Part shown: positions 41,865-50,556 of the stretch, piece by piece | How the letters are laid out: every line of letters begins with the position of its first letter | Position numbering within the stretch: the stretch's first letter is position 1 | NCBI GenBank assembly: GCA_963815135.1 | Contig: CAWFFO010000012.1 | Location: 157,163-221,162 of the forward strand | Length of the DNA stretch: 64,000 nucleotides | Direction: 5' to 3' | From: CAIWTU01 sp963815135 | Lineage (GTDB): Bacteria; Desulfobacterota; Desulfuromonadia; Geobacterales; Geobacteraceae | Notes under the pieces: model-generated | The model's database searches: none | Told to the model about the DNA's origin: nothing | Seen by the model: the letters and a program-made list of their open reading frames with translations, nothing else | Made by a program: the position numbers and the translations under genes

Positions 41865-42778
41865 TGAAAAGGTTTACCGTTTTCTGTTTTGTTATCATGT
41901 CCGTAGTAATTTGCAGGCAATCTTTCGCCCAGGAAGGGCTGACTAAAATCGCGAAAAATGTCTTCTCCTATGTGGATGTGAAAGATGGCTCGGCCGCGAA
42001 CAGTTTTGCAGCCAACGCGGGGATTATCGTGGGAAAAGACGGCATTGTCGTCGTCGACACCCTGATCTCGGCCAAGCAGGCCCAACGCTTCATAAAAGAC
42101 ATACGGAAGATATCGGGCAAGCCGATCCTGTACGTGATCGATACCCATTATCACCTTGACCACACCTTCGGCAACGCCGAATTCGCCAGGCTGGGCGCGG
42201 TGATCGTGGCCCAGGTGAATTGCAGGGAAAACATGGTAAAGTATGGCGAGGAAACCTTGAAGAATGCCAAGGAGTATGGACTGACCCCCGAGCAGATGGA
42301 AGGCACCGGGATAGCCTATCCCGTCCTGACCTTTACCGACAGGATGACGATCGACCTGGGCGATGAGAAGGTGGATCTGGTTTACGTCGCTCCGTCCCAT
42401 ACATCCGGCAATATCCTGGTTGAGGTTCCGCAGGAGAAAGTTCTTTTCACCGGTGACATCCTCTTCACCGACTTTCACCCGTACATGGCGGACGGCGACA
42501 TCCCCGGCTGGATCAGGAACCTCGACTACATCGAGACGCTCGATGTGGACAGGATTGTTCCGGGGCATGGTCCGATATCGGGCAAGAAAGATATCTCCGA
42601 CATGAAGAGTTATCTTATTGCGTTCGATGCTGAAGCGAAGGAACTGGCGGCGCATTCAAACGACGCCAAAGCGATCTCCGCCGAAATGTTGAAGTCGCTT
42701 CCGGCAAGGTCCCGGGGACAATGGATGATTCCTGTCAATATTCAAATGAAATATCTGAAAAAGGAAATGATGCCATGA
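41861..42778 (+). CDS. Exported metallo-beta-lactamase-fold hydrolase
   Basis: 305 residues. Signal peptide MMKRFTVFCFVIMSVVICRQ with cleavage near SFA-QE. Metal motif DTHYHLDHTFGNAEF (HxHxDH), a further Asp in LFTGDILFTDFHPYM and a His in VPGHGPISGKK. Similar periplasmic proteins act on lactams, thioesters or cyclic compounds, or bind quinones (PqqB- or SoxH-like); the substrate here is not known. Translation is coupled both to the GNAT gene upstream and to the lipoprotein downstream. Confidence 0.87.
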   Translation: MMKRFTVFCFVIMSVVICRQSFAQEGLTKIAKNVFSYVDVKDGSAANSFAANAGIIVGKDGIVVVDTLISAKQAQRFIKDIRKISGKPILYVIDTHYHLDHTFGNAEFARLGAVIVAQVNCRENMVKYGEETLKNAKEYGLTPEQMEGTGIAYPVLTFTDRMTIDLGDEKVDLVYVAPSHTSGNILVEVPQEKVLFTGDILFTDFHPYMADGDIPGWIRNLDYIETLDVDRIVPGHGPISGKKDISDMKSYLIAFDAEAKELAAHSNDAKAISAEMLKSLPARSRGQWMIPVNIQMKYLKKEMMP

Positions 42779-43002
42779 CTTTTTCGAGAGTGATAATCAT
42801 TGCTGCAATGTTAATGATAGTAACGGGTTGCTGTTGCGGAGCGAAGATCCGCGAAGGGGTTTACCAGGGTATTTATGAAGGCGCCCGAATAGAAAACAGG
42901 AAGGAATTTACTCCTTCCGAACGCGCCGTGAGGCCCGATCCGGAATATGACCGCTATTCCAGGGAGCGACAGGAGCGGATCGAAAGCGATACGCGGCAAT
43001 AA
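42775..43002 (+). CDS. Small lipoprotein
   Basis: 75 residues starting MTFSRVIIIAAMLMIVTGCC. The lipobox is IVTGC, with C19 or C20 as the lipidated residue. The mature part is charged (KIREGVYQGIYEGARIENRK) with no known domain. ATGA overlap with the metallo-hydrolase stop shows it belongs to a three-gene operon. Function unknown. Confidence 0.75.
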   Translation: MTFSRVIIIAAMLMIVTGCCCGAKIREGVYQGIYEGARIENRKEFTPSERAVRPDPEYDRYSRERQERIESDTRQ

Positions 43003-43071
43003 AATTGAAATCCGCGTTTAATTTCACAAAGGCTCAAAAATGCGGGAATGAAACTCGCAAATTCAATAACT

Positions 43072-43154
43072 AACAGGATGGACAGGATAAAAGATTTTCA
43101 ACTCGGGTCAAAAACGGTTTTGATTTTATCCTGCATATCCAGTTCATCCCTGTT
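43072..43154. repeat. Dispersed palindrome of the ACAGGATGGACAGGATAAA type, copy 2
   Basis: AACAGGATGGACAGGATAAA on the left and TTTTATCCTGC...CATCCCTGTT on the right are complementary arms. It matches the copy at 20080-20158 at both ends. Confidence 0.7.
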
Positions 43155-43247
43155 AAAAAAAGTTTTTTCCCGTTTGATCCCGGCTTGTCCGGTTTAGTTA
43201 AAATGTATCTCTAAATGTGTTTTCACAAGGATCAGGGAGGTTCATTC

Positions 43248-44423
43248 ATGTCATCTTTTGACACAGCCGTCAAATCACTAATGCACATCACCAACAGGCC
43301 TCCCGCCATTATGGTCTCGGGCCGGGGGTCGTGGCTTACCGACCATGACGGCAGGCGCTACCTGGACTTCATTCAGGGATGGGCCGTAAACTGTCTTGGC
43401 CACTCGCCGAAGGCGGTGGTGGATGCCCTTGCGGGGCAGGCCGAGCGGCTGATAAATCCCAGTCCCGCCTTCTACAACGAACCTTCCATAAGGCTTGCAG
43501 AACTGATTACCGGGCACAGCTGCTTTGACAGGGTTTTCTTCGCCAGTAGCGGTGCCGAAGCCAACGAAGGAGCCATCAAGCTGGCGCGGAAATGGGGTCG
43601 GAAATACAAAGACGGCGCGTTCGAAATAATAACCATGGAGCATGGCTTTCACGGACGTACCCTGGCCACCATGTCCGCCACCGGCAAGCCGCAGTGGCGG
43701 GAGTTGTACGAGCCGAAGGTTCCCGGCTTTCCCAAGGTTCCTTTCAACGACCTTGACGCCGTGGAGGCAGCATTGACCGACAAAACCGTTGCCGTGATGC
43801 TGGAGCCTGTGCAGGGTGAAGCGGGTGTGGTCCCGGCAGATGACAAATATCTGCAGGCCCTGAGGAGGTTGACGCGGGAGAAAGGGATACTGCTCATCTT
43901 CGACGAAATCCAGACCGGCATGGGCCGGACCGGTACGCTGTTCGCCTACCAGCAGACAGGGGTGGAACCGGATATCATGACCCTCGGCAAGGGGCTCGGC
44001 GGCGGCGTGCCGCTGACCGCGCTCGTTGCAAAGGAAGATGTATGCTGTTTCGAGCCGGGCGACCAGGGAGGGACCTTCAACGGCAATCCGCTCATGACTG
44101 CGGTCGGCTGCGCGGTGATGGTAGAATTGACAAAGCCCGGCTTTCTCGAAAGAGTACGGGAGACGGGGGAATATCTCGGAAGCAAGCTCGAGGAGCTTTC
44201 CGGCCGTTTCGGGCTGGGAGAGGTGCGGGGAAAGGGCCTGCTGCTGGCGCTCGACCTGAATGAGGAGAATTCCGGGATAATAGTTGACAGGGCCAGGGAC
44301 AACGGACTCCTTCTCAATGCACCATCTCCCCGTACGCTCCGTTTCATGCCGGCGCTTACGGTCGACAGGGAGGAAGTGGACGAGATGATTCGCAGGCTTG
44401 AGCGGGTATTTGACCCGCAATAA
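43248..44423 (+). CDS. Acetylornithine transaminase-type class III aminotransferase
   Basis: 391 residues from the ATG at 43248 with GGGAGG. PLP signature: LLIFDEIQTGMGRTGTLFAY, with the Schiff-base lysine in MTLGKGLGGGVPLTALVA; VFFASSGAEANEGAIKLARK binds the cofactor phosphate. The opening GSWLTDHDGRRYLDFIQGWA and the QGEAGVVPA stretch fit acetylornithine/succinyl-diaminopimelate aminotransferases. No other arginine gene is adjacent, so the role in biosynthesis is inferred from family only. Confidence 0.88.
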   Translation: MSSFDTAVKSLMHITNRPPAIMVSGRGSWLTDHDGRRYLDFIQGWAVNCLGHSPKAVVDALAGQAERLINPSPAFYNEPSIRLAELITGHSCFDRVFFASSGAEANEGAIKLARKWGRKYKDGAFEIITMEHGFHGRTLATMSATGKPQWRELYEPKVPGFPKVPFNDLDAVEAALTDKTVAVMLEPVQGEAGVVPADDKYLQALRRLTREKGILLIFDEIQTGMGRTGTLFAYQQTGVEPDIMTLGKGLGGGVPLTALVAKEDVCCFEPGDQGGTFNGNPLMTAVGCAVMVELTKPGFLERVRETGEYLGSKLEELSGRFGLGEVRGKGLLLALDLNEENSGIIVDRARDNGLLLNAPSPRTLRFMPALTVDREEVDEMIRRLERVFDPQ

Positions 44424-44748
44424 ATAGCCGGTCTTAAATTCAGTATTTTTTGAAATGTTTGATATTTTCCGAATTGTCTGCAGGCTATATTGTAACCATT
44501 AATCCCAGTTTCGGCAGTAGCAGGCATCCTCCGTTCGTTCCGGAGGCCTGTTTCTGCAGCTCTAAGCTCATTTCGCTACAGCCGCTAAACTCACCCTTCG
44601 GGTTCAGACAATATCGGCTGTCCACACTCCATATCGCCGGGAGCAGCAACGAAACAGGCCTGAGTTGCTTACTGCGGACACCTCCAACTGCCATTTTTGG
44701 GTTAATCTGGAATGGTCCCGATCAGCGGTCCGACGAAAGGAGCTTGAG
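44424..44748. other. Gene-free stretch filled by a palindromic repeat
   Basis: 325 bases between the aminotransferase and DUF3795 gene. Nearly two-thirds is the element at 44498-44706 listed separately. The remainder shows only the ribosome site of the next gene (AAAGGAG). Confidence 0.5.
44498..44706. repeat. 209-base palindromic repeat element
   Basis: The ends ATTAATCCC...GGCAGT and the complement ATTAACCC...GGCAGT face inwards, and a nested pair AGGCCTGTTTC / GAAACAGGCCT lies inside, so the element folds almost end to end. Its right end matches the lone 44-base piece at 26524-26567. It has no frame. It could be a non-autonomous mobile element or a structured RNA. Confidence 0.6.
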
Positions 44749-45096
44749 ATGAAGGAAATCGTAGCAGATGCGAAACTTGTGGCTTTTTGCGGTCTCTATT
44801 GCGGCGCATGCGGAGCTTACCTGAAAGAAAGATGTCCCGGTTGTCACGACAATGAAAAAGCCGGCTGGTGTAAGGTCCGCACGTGCTGTCTGGAAGCCGG
44901 TTATTCTTCCTGCGCCGATTGCACTGAATTCCCTGAACCGAAAGATTGCGGGAAGTTCCATAACTTCATTTCAAGGATAATCGGTTTTGTTCTGAGGTCC
45001 GACCGGCGGGCATGCATTACACAGATTCGACAACAAGGTATTGAAGGTCATGCGGAAGACATGGCCGCGAACAAAAGGCAGACTATCAGGGTGTAA
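44749..45096 (+). CDS. DUF3795-domain cysteine-rich protein
   Basis: 115 residues from the ATG at 44749. CGLYCGACGAYLKERCPGCH followed by WCKVRTCCLEAG and SCADCTEFPEPKDCGKFHN: a run of twelve or so cysteines typical of DUF3795, probably binding zinc or iron-sulfur. Function is unknown. An AAAGGAG site precedes the ATG. A hairpin separates it from the nitroreductase gene. Confidence 0.88.
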   Translation: MKEIVADAKLVAFCGLYCGACGAYLKERCPGCHDNEKAGWCKVRTCCLEAGYSSCADCTEFPEPKDCGKFHNFISRIIGFVLRSDRRACITQIRQQGIEGHAEDMAANKRQTIRV

Positions 45097-45119
45097 GTAT
45101 GGCCGTTCCCCGGAATTTT

Positions 45120-45151
45120 CCGAAATTTCTTTCAATAGAAGGAAATTTCGG
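45120..45151. promoter_or_regulatory. Perfectly stacked intergenic hairpin
   Basis: CCGAAATTTCTTTC and GAAGGAAATTTCGG form 14-bp arms with one mismatch and a four-base loop (AATA). No U-run follows, so it may be an operator or an RNA stability/processing stem before the nitroreductase gene. Confidence 0.5.
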
Positions 45152-45175
45152 TGAATTCAATAAAAAGGAGCTTCA

Positions 45176-45781
45176 ATGTTGAAAACCATGGAAGCAATCG
45201 AAAAACGGCGCAGTATCCGCAAGTTCAAACCCGACACCGTGCCGGATGACGTCCTGAGGTCGCTTCTTGATGCCGCAAGACTGGCCCCTTCCGGGTGCAA
45301 TGCCCAGCCCTGGCGGTTCAAGGTTGTAAGGGACGGCGAGACGAAGCGGAAGCTGGCGCGGGCGGCATACGATCAGCCATTCATCGCGGAAGCGTCGGTG
45401 GTACTCGTCTGCTGCGCCGACATCAGGGGCTACCTGGAAGGTACGGTTTCCGGGATCGAGGACCTTGGCAGAACCGGAGCGGTTGAAAAGAGGGTCGCGG
45501 GGATTATCCTGCAAAAAGCGGAGCTTATGAAAGCCCTGCCGATGGAGCAGATAGCACCCCGCATTGCATGCAATGTTGTCATCGCGGTTGAGCATATCGT
45601 GCTCCGTGCGCTGGATTTCGGGCTCGGAAGCTGCTGGATCAGGCTCCTCGAGGAACAGGCGATTAAAGACATCTTCGGCTGGGATGAATACATCCATGTG
45701 GTCTGTCTGCTGCCGCTCGGCTATCCGGCGGAAGAGCCTGCGCCGAGGAAGAGGCTGGCACTGGAAGAGATTTTGCTGTAG
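45176..45781 (+). CDS. Nitroreductase-family FMN protein
   Basis: 201 residues. The N-terminal EAIEKRRSIRKFKPD and DAARLAPSGCNAQPWRFKVV contact FMN phosphate; the C-terminal LDFGLGSCWIRLL and LLPLGYPAEEPAPRKRLALE close the site. Family members reduce nitro compounds, quinones or flavins with NAD(P)H. AAGGAG lies 6 bases before the ATG. The physiological substrate is unknown. Confidence 0.9.
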   Translation: MLKTMEAIEKRRSIRKFKPDTVPDDVLRSLLDAARLAPSGCNAQPWRFKVVRDGETKRKLARAAYDQPFIAEASVVLVCCADIRGYLEGTVSGIEDLGRTGAVEKRVAGIILQKAELMKALPMEQIAPRIACNVVIAVEHIVLRALDFGLGSCWIRLLEEQAIKDIFGWDEYIHVVCLLPLGYPAEEPAPRKRLALEEILL

Positions 45782-45838
45782 CAGACAGCTTTTTCGGGCG
45801 TTACCGGAAATATAAAAAACGAATGGGAGTAATCTGTC

Positions 45839-46558
45839 ATGACCGAATTTGCGGACAGCCGATGGTCCGATAACGCTTTTTCACAGGGTTATCGGGATTC
45901 AGCCGATGATTTTATACCTGACCGGGCCGGGCTCATCAGGATAACCGCATTACTTTGTCGCTATTTCAAGGGTGGCCGAACCGGAAATTCGGTTCTGGAT
46001 CTCGGTTGCGGCGACGGCCTGTTTGTTCATGAACTCTTCCGGATCGATCCGGATATTGAAGCCACCATGGTGGACGGGTCCACCGAAATGCTGGCGGCGG
46101 CCCGGCAACGATTGACGGGGCATGCGCGAACGAGTTTTGTCCAGGCAACATTCCAGCAGCTTCTGTCGCATGATCCGCTCGAGAAGAGGTTTGATTTCGT
46201 GCTTTCCTCGCTGGCGATCCACCATCTTGGCACGGAGCAGAAGGAAGCGCTGTTCGGATATGTATTTTCACACCTTAATCCGGGCGGGATGTTCGTAATT
46301 GTCGATGTTGTCCGCGCACCTACGGACAATTTGGAAAATGCCTATCTTGCGCTTTGGCGGGAATGGATACTGCGTAACTGCGAACCCGCGAAAAGGGCGG
46401 AACTCGGGCTTGTGCCGGGAAAATACTCATCTAACCCCGACAACAGGCCGGACGGCCTGATGTTCCAGTTGGAGGCATTGGAGAGGGTGGGATTCAGGGA
46501 TGTTGACTGTTTTTACAAAAACGGCATTTTCGCGGCCTTTGGCGGAACGAGGGGGTAA
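45839..46558 (+). CDS. Class I SAM-dependent methyltransferase
   Basis: 239 residues. VLDLGCGDGLFVHELFRIDP is motif I, TMVDGSTEMLAAARQRL motif II, FDFVLSSLAIHHL motif IV and LNPGGMFVIVDVV motif V, the order of Rossmann methyltransferases. The N-terminal SRWSDNAFSQGYRDSADDFI is variable. Substrate unknown. It follows the nitroreductase by 57 bases. Confidence 0.9.
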   Translation: MTEFADSRWSDNAFSQGYRDSADDFIPDRAGLIRITALLCRYFKGGRTGNSVLDLGCGDGLFVHELFRIDPDIEATMVDGSTEMLAAARQRLTGHARTSFVQATFQQLLSHDPLEKRFDFVLSSLAIHHLGTEQKEALFGYVFSHLNPGGMFVIVDVVRAPTDNLENAYLALWREWILRNCEPAKRAELGLVPGKYSSNPDNRPDGLMFQLEALERVGFRDVDCFYKNGIFAAFGGTRG

Positions 46559-46656
46559 CTGAAGTCGTGGAGAACGGTGGCGCGAAGAGCAGGCTGACGC
46601 AGGCGGTTGTCGCGGGGTATTCTTTTGACGAATAACAAGGAATCAGGAGGAGTTTT

Positions 46657-47601
46657 ATGGATGCAGTCATCATTTACTGGTCAAACACCGGCAATACCGA
46701 AAAAGTCGCACTTGCCGTTCAGGAGGGTCTGAAAGACGCCGGAATGAATGTCTCACTGCTCAGGGTGGAAGAGGCGGGGGATGTGGATTTCTTTGCCTAC
46801 GACCTGGTCTGTATCGGCTTTCCGTCCTACCAATGGAGCCCGCCGAAGCCGATGGACGAATTCCTGAAAAGGAAATTCAGTTCATACCGTGGCGAAGGGC
46901 GCGTCAAGTGGGGAGCGCCGCCCGTACCGGGAAAAAACGCCCTGATCTTCTGTACCTATTCCGGTCCTCACACCGGCATCCGCGAGGCGGTTCCGGCCGG
47001 TCTGTACGCCGGTCAGTTCTTCGAGCACCTGGGATTCACCGTTCTCGACGAGTGGTACGTGGCGGCCGAGTTTCACGGATCGGTGGCGGCCAGCACCGAG
47101 GGAAGGATGGGGGACGTCCGCGGACTGCCCGACGGGGACGATCTGCGCAAAGTCAAACGGGGCGCTGTCATGCTCATCAGCAGAATGAAACCGGTTCCCG
47201 AAAAGGGGCATGCCATAGATCCTGATAAATATCTCCTGAGCACCGGCGATGGAAGAAACGAGCCCATAAAGGATCTCACCAACGCAACAAGGCGTGTCCT
47301 TGTCGATAAATACACCGTCGGCGCCGAAGATATCACGTTCGCTTACTGCAAATTCGAGGCGGGAACCTCCCTGCACAAGAAGCATATTCACAAGGATGCA
47401 GAGGAAGTCATTTACATCCTGGCCGGAAAGGGAATGAGCGGGATCGGCGATAGGGAAAAGGAGATGCGCAAGGGGGATACGATGTTCGTTCCCCGCGGAG
47501 AGGTCCACTGGTTTCACAATCCCTTCGACGAGCCTGTGGAAATGCTTTTCATGTATACCAGACCGTCACTGGAATCGGCCGGTTATGAGATCGTCGAGTA
47601 A
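46657..47601 (+). CDS. Flavodoxin-cupin fusion protein
   Basis: 314 residues. Residues 1-190 are flavodoxin-like: VIIYWSNTGNTEKVALAV (FMN phosphate loop), CIGFPSYQWSP and FCTYSGPHTGIREA. Residues 205-314 are a cupin: HKKHIHKDAEEVIYILAGKG and GDTMFVPRGEVHWFHNP supply the H-x-H...E...H metal set. One half can carry electrons and the other bind a metal or small molecule. AGGAGG lies 7 bases before the ATG. Fusion of these domains is unusual; function unknown. Confidence 0.85.
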   Translation: MDAVIIYWSNTGNTEKVALAVQEGLKDAGMNVSLLRVEEAGDVDFFAYDLVCIGFPSYQWSPPKPMDEFLKRKFSSYRGEGRVKWGAPPVPGKNALIFCTYSGPHTGIREAVPAGLYAGQFFEHLGFTVLDEWYVAAEFHGSVAASTEGRMGDVRGLPDGDDLRKVKRGAVMLISRMKPVPEKGHAIDPDKYLLSTGDGRNEPIKDLTNATRRVLVDKYTVGAEDITFAYCKFEAGTSLHKKHIHKDAEEVIYILAGKGMSGIGDREKEMRKGDTMFVPRGEVHWFHNPFDEPVEMLFMYTRPSLESAGYEIVE

Positions 47602-48421
47602 TTTTCGATCCGGCGATTCCGCTTACCATGAGATTCGTCCTCCCATGCGGTCTTCCGTCGCAGGCACAGTGATCATCTGCACGGATATCACGCTTCTCTG
47701 TACTGTAATGCTTTTGCCGCACAAGTTCGGATCATGGGTTGCAATTGCAGCGGCAATTATAGCTGTCTGCGCAATTGCCGCCCGTTCCGTGCATGCCCTC
47801 CATCTCTCGTTTTTCTGCCTTTATTGGGTTGCCCTGCCGATTCTGTTTCCTGCGTTCCGTGCATGGCCCATGAATATTGTTTCACCGCTTGCCATTTACG
47901 GGTTGACGGCGGCCGCTCTGCCGTCCCTGCGACGCTCCATCGGCTGGCTTCACAGCGGCCGGATGGAGTCCGAAATTATAATAACGGTACTGGCAACATC
48001 TGCGGTATCCTGTGTCGCGCTCGTGATCTGGTATGCGGCGGCAAGACCCGGCAACAGCCAGCTCCTGATCAACATGCCGCCGATGCCGCTGTGGGCTTTT
48101 CCTTTTGCGGGGCTGGCCTTTGCCTTGGGAAATGCCGCCGTTGAAGAGGCGATTTTCCGCGGTATCTTTATGGAAGCTCTGGACAGCGCTTTCGGACCGG
48201 GATGCGCGGCCCTGACTCTGCAGGCGGCTGCTTTCGCCGTTATGCATTTCGTGGCCGGATTTCCCCAGGGCTGGTGGGGTCTGGCGATGGTCTTCGTGTA
48301 TGGCCTGATGCTCGGCATCCTGCGTCGGCGCAGCCGGGGGATGCTTGCCCCATGGCTGGCTCATGTGACCGCGGATTGCACCGTTTTTGCAATACTGGCC
48401 TGGATCGTGTTGAGAAGCTGA
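47585..48421 (+). CDS. CPBP-family intramembrane metalloprotease
   Basis: 278 residues with about seven hydrophobic spans. Catalytic motifs of the CPBP/Abi family: EEAIFRGIFMEAL, then AFAVMHFVAGF, and HVTADCTVFAILAW with the final metal ligand. The start at 47585 overlaps the flavodoxin-cupin gene by 17 bases; an ATG at 47645 gives 258 residues and is nearly as good; neither has a strong ribosome site. It may process membrane proteins or act in self-protection. Confidence 0.85.
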   Translation: MRSSSNFRSGDSAYHEIRPPMRSSVAGTVIICTDITLLCTVMLLPHKFGSWVAIAAAIIAVCAIAARSVHALHLSFFCLYWVALPILFPAFRAWPMNIVSPLAIYGLTAAALPSLRRSIGWLHSGRMESEIIITVLATSAVSCVALVIWYAAARPGNSQLLINMPPMPLWAFPFAGLAFALGNAAVEEAIFRGIFMEALDSAFGPGCAALTLQAAAFAVMHFVAGFPQGWWGLAMVFVYGLMLGILRRRSRGMLAPWLAHVTADCTVFAILAWIVLRS

Positions 48422-48485
48422 GAAGAAACGGGGCATTCTTCGAAAAAAAGAAAACCTGAACATCAAAACAAAAGGAAGGTATGGC

Positions 48486-48848
48486 ATGGCAACAATCATT
48501 AACGCGCCGACTGTTATTGAAGCGGCGGGAACGCCGTCAAAGCGGATCGAAGAGTATGTGGGAAGGGTCAACAGCAATACCGATGCCCTCAGTATCGCCA
48601 GGATGAAAAGCCCCGCGGGCTGGTCCGAGCCGGGACAGACTCCCGAATTCGATGAATATACGGTCGTGCTCAAGGGAACTCTTCACGTCAGGTTGAATGA
48701 TCGGGAGCTTGATATTTCCGAGGGGCAGGCAATCTTGATCCACTCGGGGGAATGGGTTCAATACAGCACCCCTTCGCTGCAAGGGGCGGAATATATCGCG
48801 GTCTGCATTCCGGCGTTTTCACCCGAAACCGTTCACAGGAATGAGTAG
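48486..48848 (+). CDS. Small cupin-domain protein
   Basis: 120 residues forming one cupin barrel: SPAGWSEPGQTPEFDEYTVV then LKGTLHVRLNDRELDISEGQ and AILIHSGEWVQYSTP. The metal residues are partly replaced (EFDEY in place of the usual HxH), so it may bind no metal. Likely a small-molecule binding or stress protein. AAGGAAGG precedes the ATG. The alkylation repair gene begins two bases after its stop codon. Confidence 0.82.
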   Translation: MATIINAPTVIEAAGTPSKRIEEYVGRVNSNTDALSIARMKSPAGWSEPGQTPEFDEYTVVLKGTLHVRLNDRELDISEGQAILIHSGEWVQYSTPSLQGAEYIAVCIPAFSPETVHRNE

Positions 48849-48850
48849 AA

Positions 48851-49555
48851 ATGAACGTTGAAAACATACATGAAAGATTGCACTCGCTCGGTGACGAGCA
48901 GCATGCCCGGGTCCTGCGAAGATTCTTCAAGACAGGCCCTGGTGAATACGGGGAGGGAGACCGGTTCATCGGCCTGCGCGTTCCGGAGATGAGGAAGCTG
49001 GCGAAGGAATATTACTCGCTTCCACTTTCCGAGACCATCCGGCTGCTTAGCTCTCCCTTGCATGAGGCGCGATTCCTGGCGCTGCTCATTCTCATTCATT
49101 CATACACCCGTGGAGACTCATCGCTTCGGGAGCGTATTTTTAGCGAATATCTTGACAATACCCGGTTCATCAACAACTGGGACCTGGTGGATGTATCGGC
49201 CGAGCATATCATTGGCGCCCATCTGCAGAACGGCGGCAGGGACAGGCTCCGCGTACTGGCGGAATCGAACCTGATCTGGGAAAGAAGGATTGCCGTAATG
49301 GCGACTTTCCGCTATATAAAGGGGAGAGATTTCGGCGAAACATTGCTTGTCGCCGGGATTTTGCTCAGGGATCGGGAGGATCTGATTCAAAAGGCGGTTG
49401 GCTGGATGCTCAGGGAAATCGGCAAGCGGGAATTCTCAGTAGAAGAAAACTTTCTCAAAATGCATTACAAGGTCATGCCGCGAACCATGCTTCGTTACGC
49501 AATCGAGAAGTTCCCGGAAGTGTTGAGACAGAAATATTTGCTGGGTGAAATTTAA
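48851..49555 (+). CDS. DNA alkylation repair protein (AlkD-like, HEAT-repeat glycosylase)
   Basis: 234 residues, all helical HEAT-like repeats. GEGDRFIGLRVPEMRKLAKE near residue 37, SSPLHEARFLALLILI, INNWDLVDVSAEHIIG and LIQKAVGWMLREIGKREFS are hallmark segments. AlkD removes 3-methyladenine and 7-methylguanine from DNA. It is tightly linked to the cupin gene. Confidence 0.92.
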   Translation: MNVENIHERLHSLGDEQHARVLRRFFKTGPGEYGEGDRFIGLRVPEMRKLAKEYYSLPLSETIRLLSSPLHEARFLALLILIHSYTRGDSSLRERIFSEYLDNTRFINNWDLVDVSAEHIIGAHLQNGGRDRLRVLAESNLIWERRIAVMATFRYIKGRDFGETLLVAGILLRDREDLIQKAVGWMLREIGKREFSVEENFLKMHYKVMPRTMLRYAIEKFPEVLRQKYLLGEI

Positions 49556-49599
49556 GTTTCGATATTATTGTATAAAATAATTGAAGCGGAGGGTTCCTG

Positions 49600-50388
49600 A
49601 TGACTTACGAATTCGACGGGCAGAAATACCGGCAGGCTTCAACGCACCAGAAAGAATGGGGTTTGAAGCTGATAAAAGAACTCGATATCAAGGGGACTGA
49701 AAGTATTCTCGACCTGGGCTGCGGGGACGGAACGACCACTTGGCATCTGGCAAGACTCGTTCCCGACGGCCGCGTTACCGGAGTCGACGCTTCCACCGGG
49801 ATGATCGAGGCGGCAAGGATTCACCAGGCGGAGAACCTGTTTTTTGAATTGAAGGATATCAAAGCCTTAAACTATTCGGACGAATTCGATATCGTATTTT
49901 CCAATGCAACACTGCATTGGATAAAAGACCACGATACCCTCCTTGCGAATGTATTCCGCAGCCTGAAAACCGGGGGAATTGTCCGGTTTAATTTCGCCGG
50001 TGACGGAAATTGCAGCAATTTTTTCCTGGTCATTCGCGAAGCCATGGTGCATCCCGATTTCAAAAACTACTTCAATGAATTCGAGTGGCCATGGTTCATG
50101 CCTACGGTCGAGGAGTATGATTCGCTGGTTCTCCGGTCTCCCTTTGAGGACGCACTGGTGTGGGGTGAGAACTTCGATCGGTTTTTTGCGGATGAAAAAG
50201 CCATGATCGGCTGGATTGACCAGCCCAGCCTTGTACCTGTTCTTCCACACATTCCGGAACCTCAGAGAGAAAGCTTCCGTTCTTTCGTCATCGAACGGAT
50301 GATCGGTTTGACGCGTCAAGGCGACGGCAGATGCTTCGAAACTTTCCGCCGCATCAACCTGTTGGCCAGGAAGCAGATGCTTCTGTAG
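49600..50388 (+). CDS. Class I SAM-dependent methyltransferase (trans-aconitate-type)
   Basis: 262 residues. ILDLGCGDGTTTWHLARLVP (motif I), VTGVDASTGMIEAAR (motif II), FDIVFSNATLHWIKDH (motif IV, with the H-W pair) and LKTGGIVRFNFAGDG (motif V). The HW motif and the C-terminal helices resemble trans-aconitate or malonyl-ACP methyltransferases. Substrate is inferred at family level only. GGAGGG lies before the ATG. Confidence 0.88.
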   Translation: MTYEFDGQKYRQASTHQKEWGLKLIKELDIKGTESILDLGCGDGTTTWHLARLVPDGRVTGVDASTGMIEAARIHQAENLFFELKDIKALNYSDEFDIVFSNATLHWIKDHDTLLANVFRSLKTGGIVRFNFAGDGNCSNFFLVIREAMVHPDFKNYFNEFEWPWFMPTVEEYDSLVLRSPFEDALVWGENFDRFFADEKAMIGWIDQPSLVPVLPHIPEPQRESFRSFVIERMIGLTRQGDGRCFETFRRINLLARKQMLL

Positions 50389-50556
50389 TTTGTGGGACGC
50401 CAGAATTTTTTGTCCTGAATTTTTTCATCTATTCCATTGTCAAGGTAAACAAAATCTCCTTTTCCCCTTGTGAAACCAAGGCGCACTCAAAATTTTTTTT
50501 TGGGAACTACGGGTCGGGACTGATTTTGGAAATTGTAACAAATGGAGGTGATGCCG

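Noticed and set aside
44665..44748. Upstream extension of the DUF3795 gene
   Set aside because: The extra 28 codons lie partly in the palindromic repeat; AAAGGAG points to the ATG at 44749.
45839..46558. Methyltransferase genes considered as candidate autoinducer synthases
   Set aside because: They show Rossmann SAM motifs, not the LuxI fold or HdtS/LuxM features; no LuxI-type sequence was found in the window.
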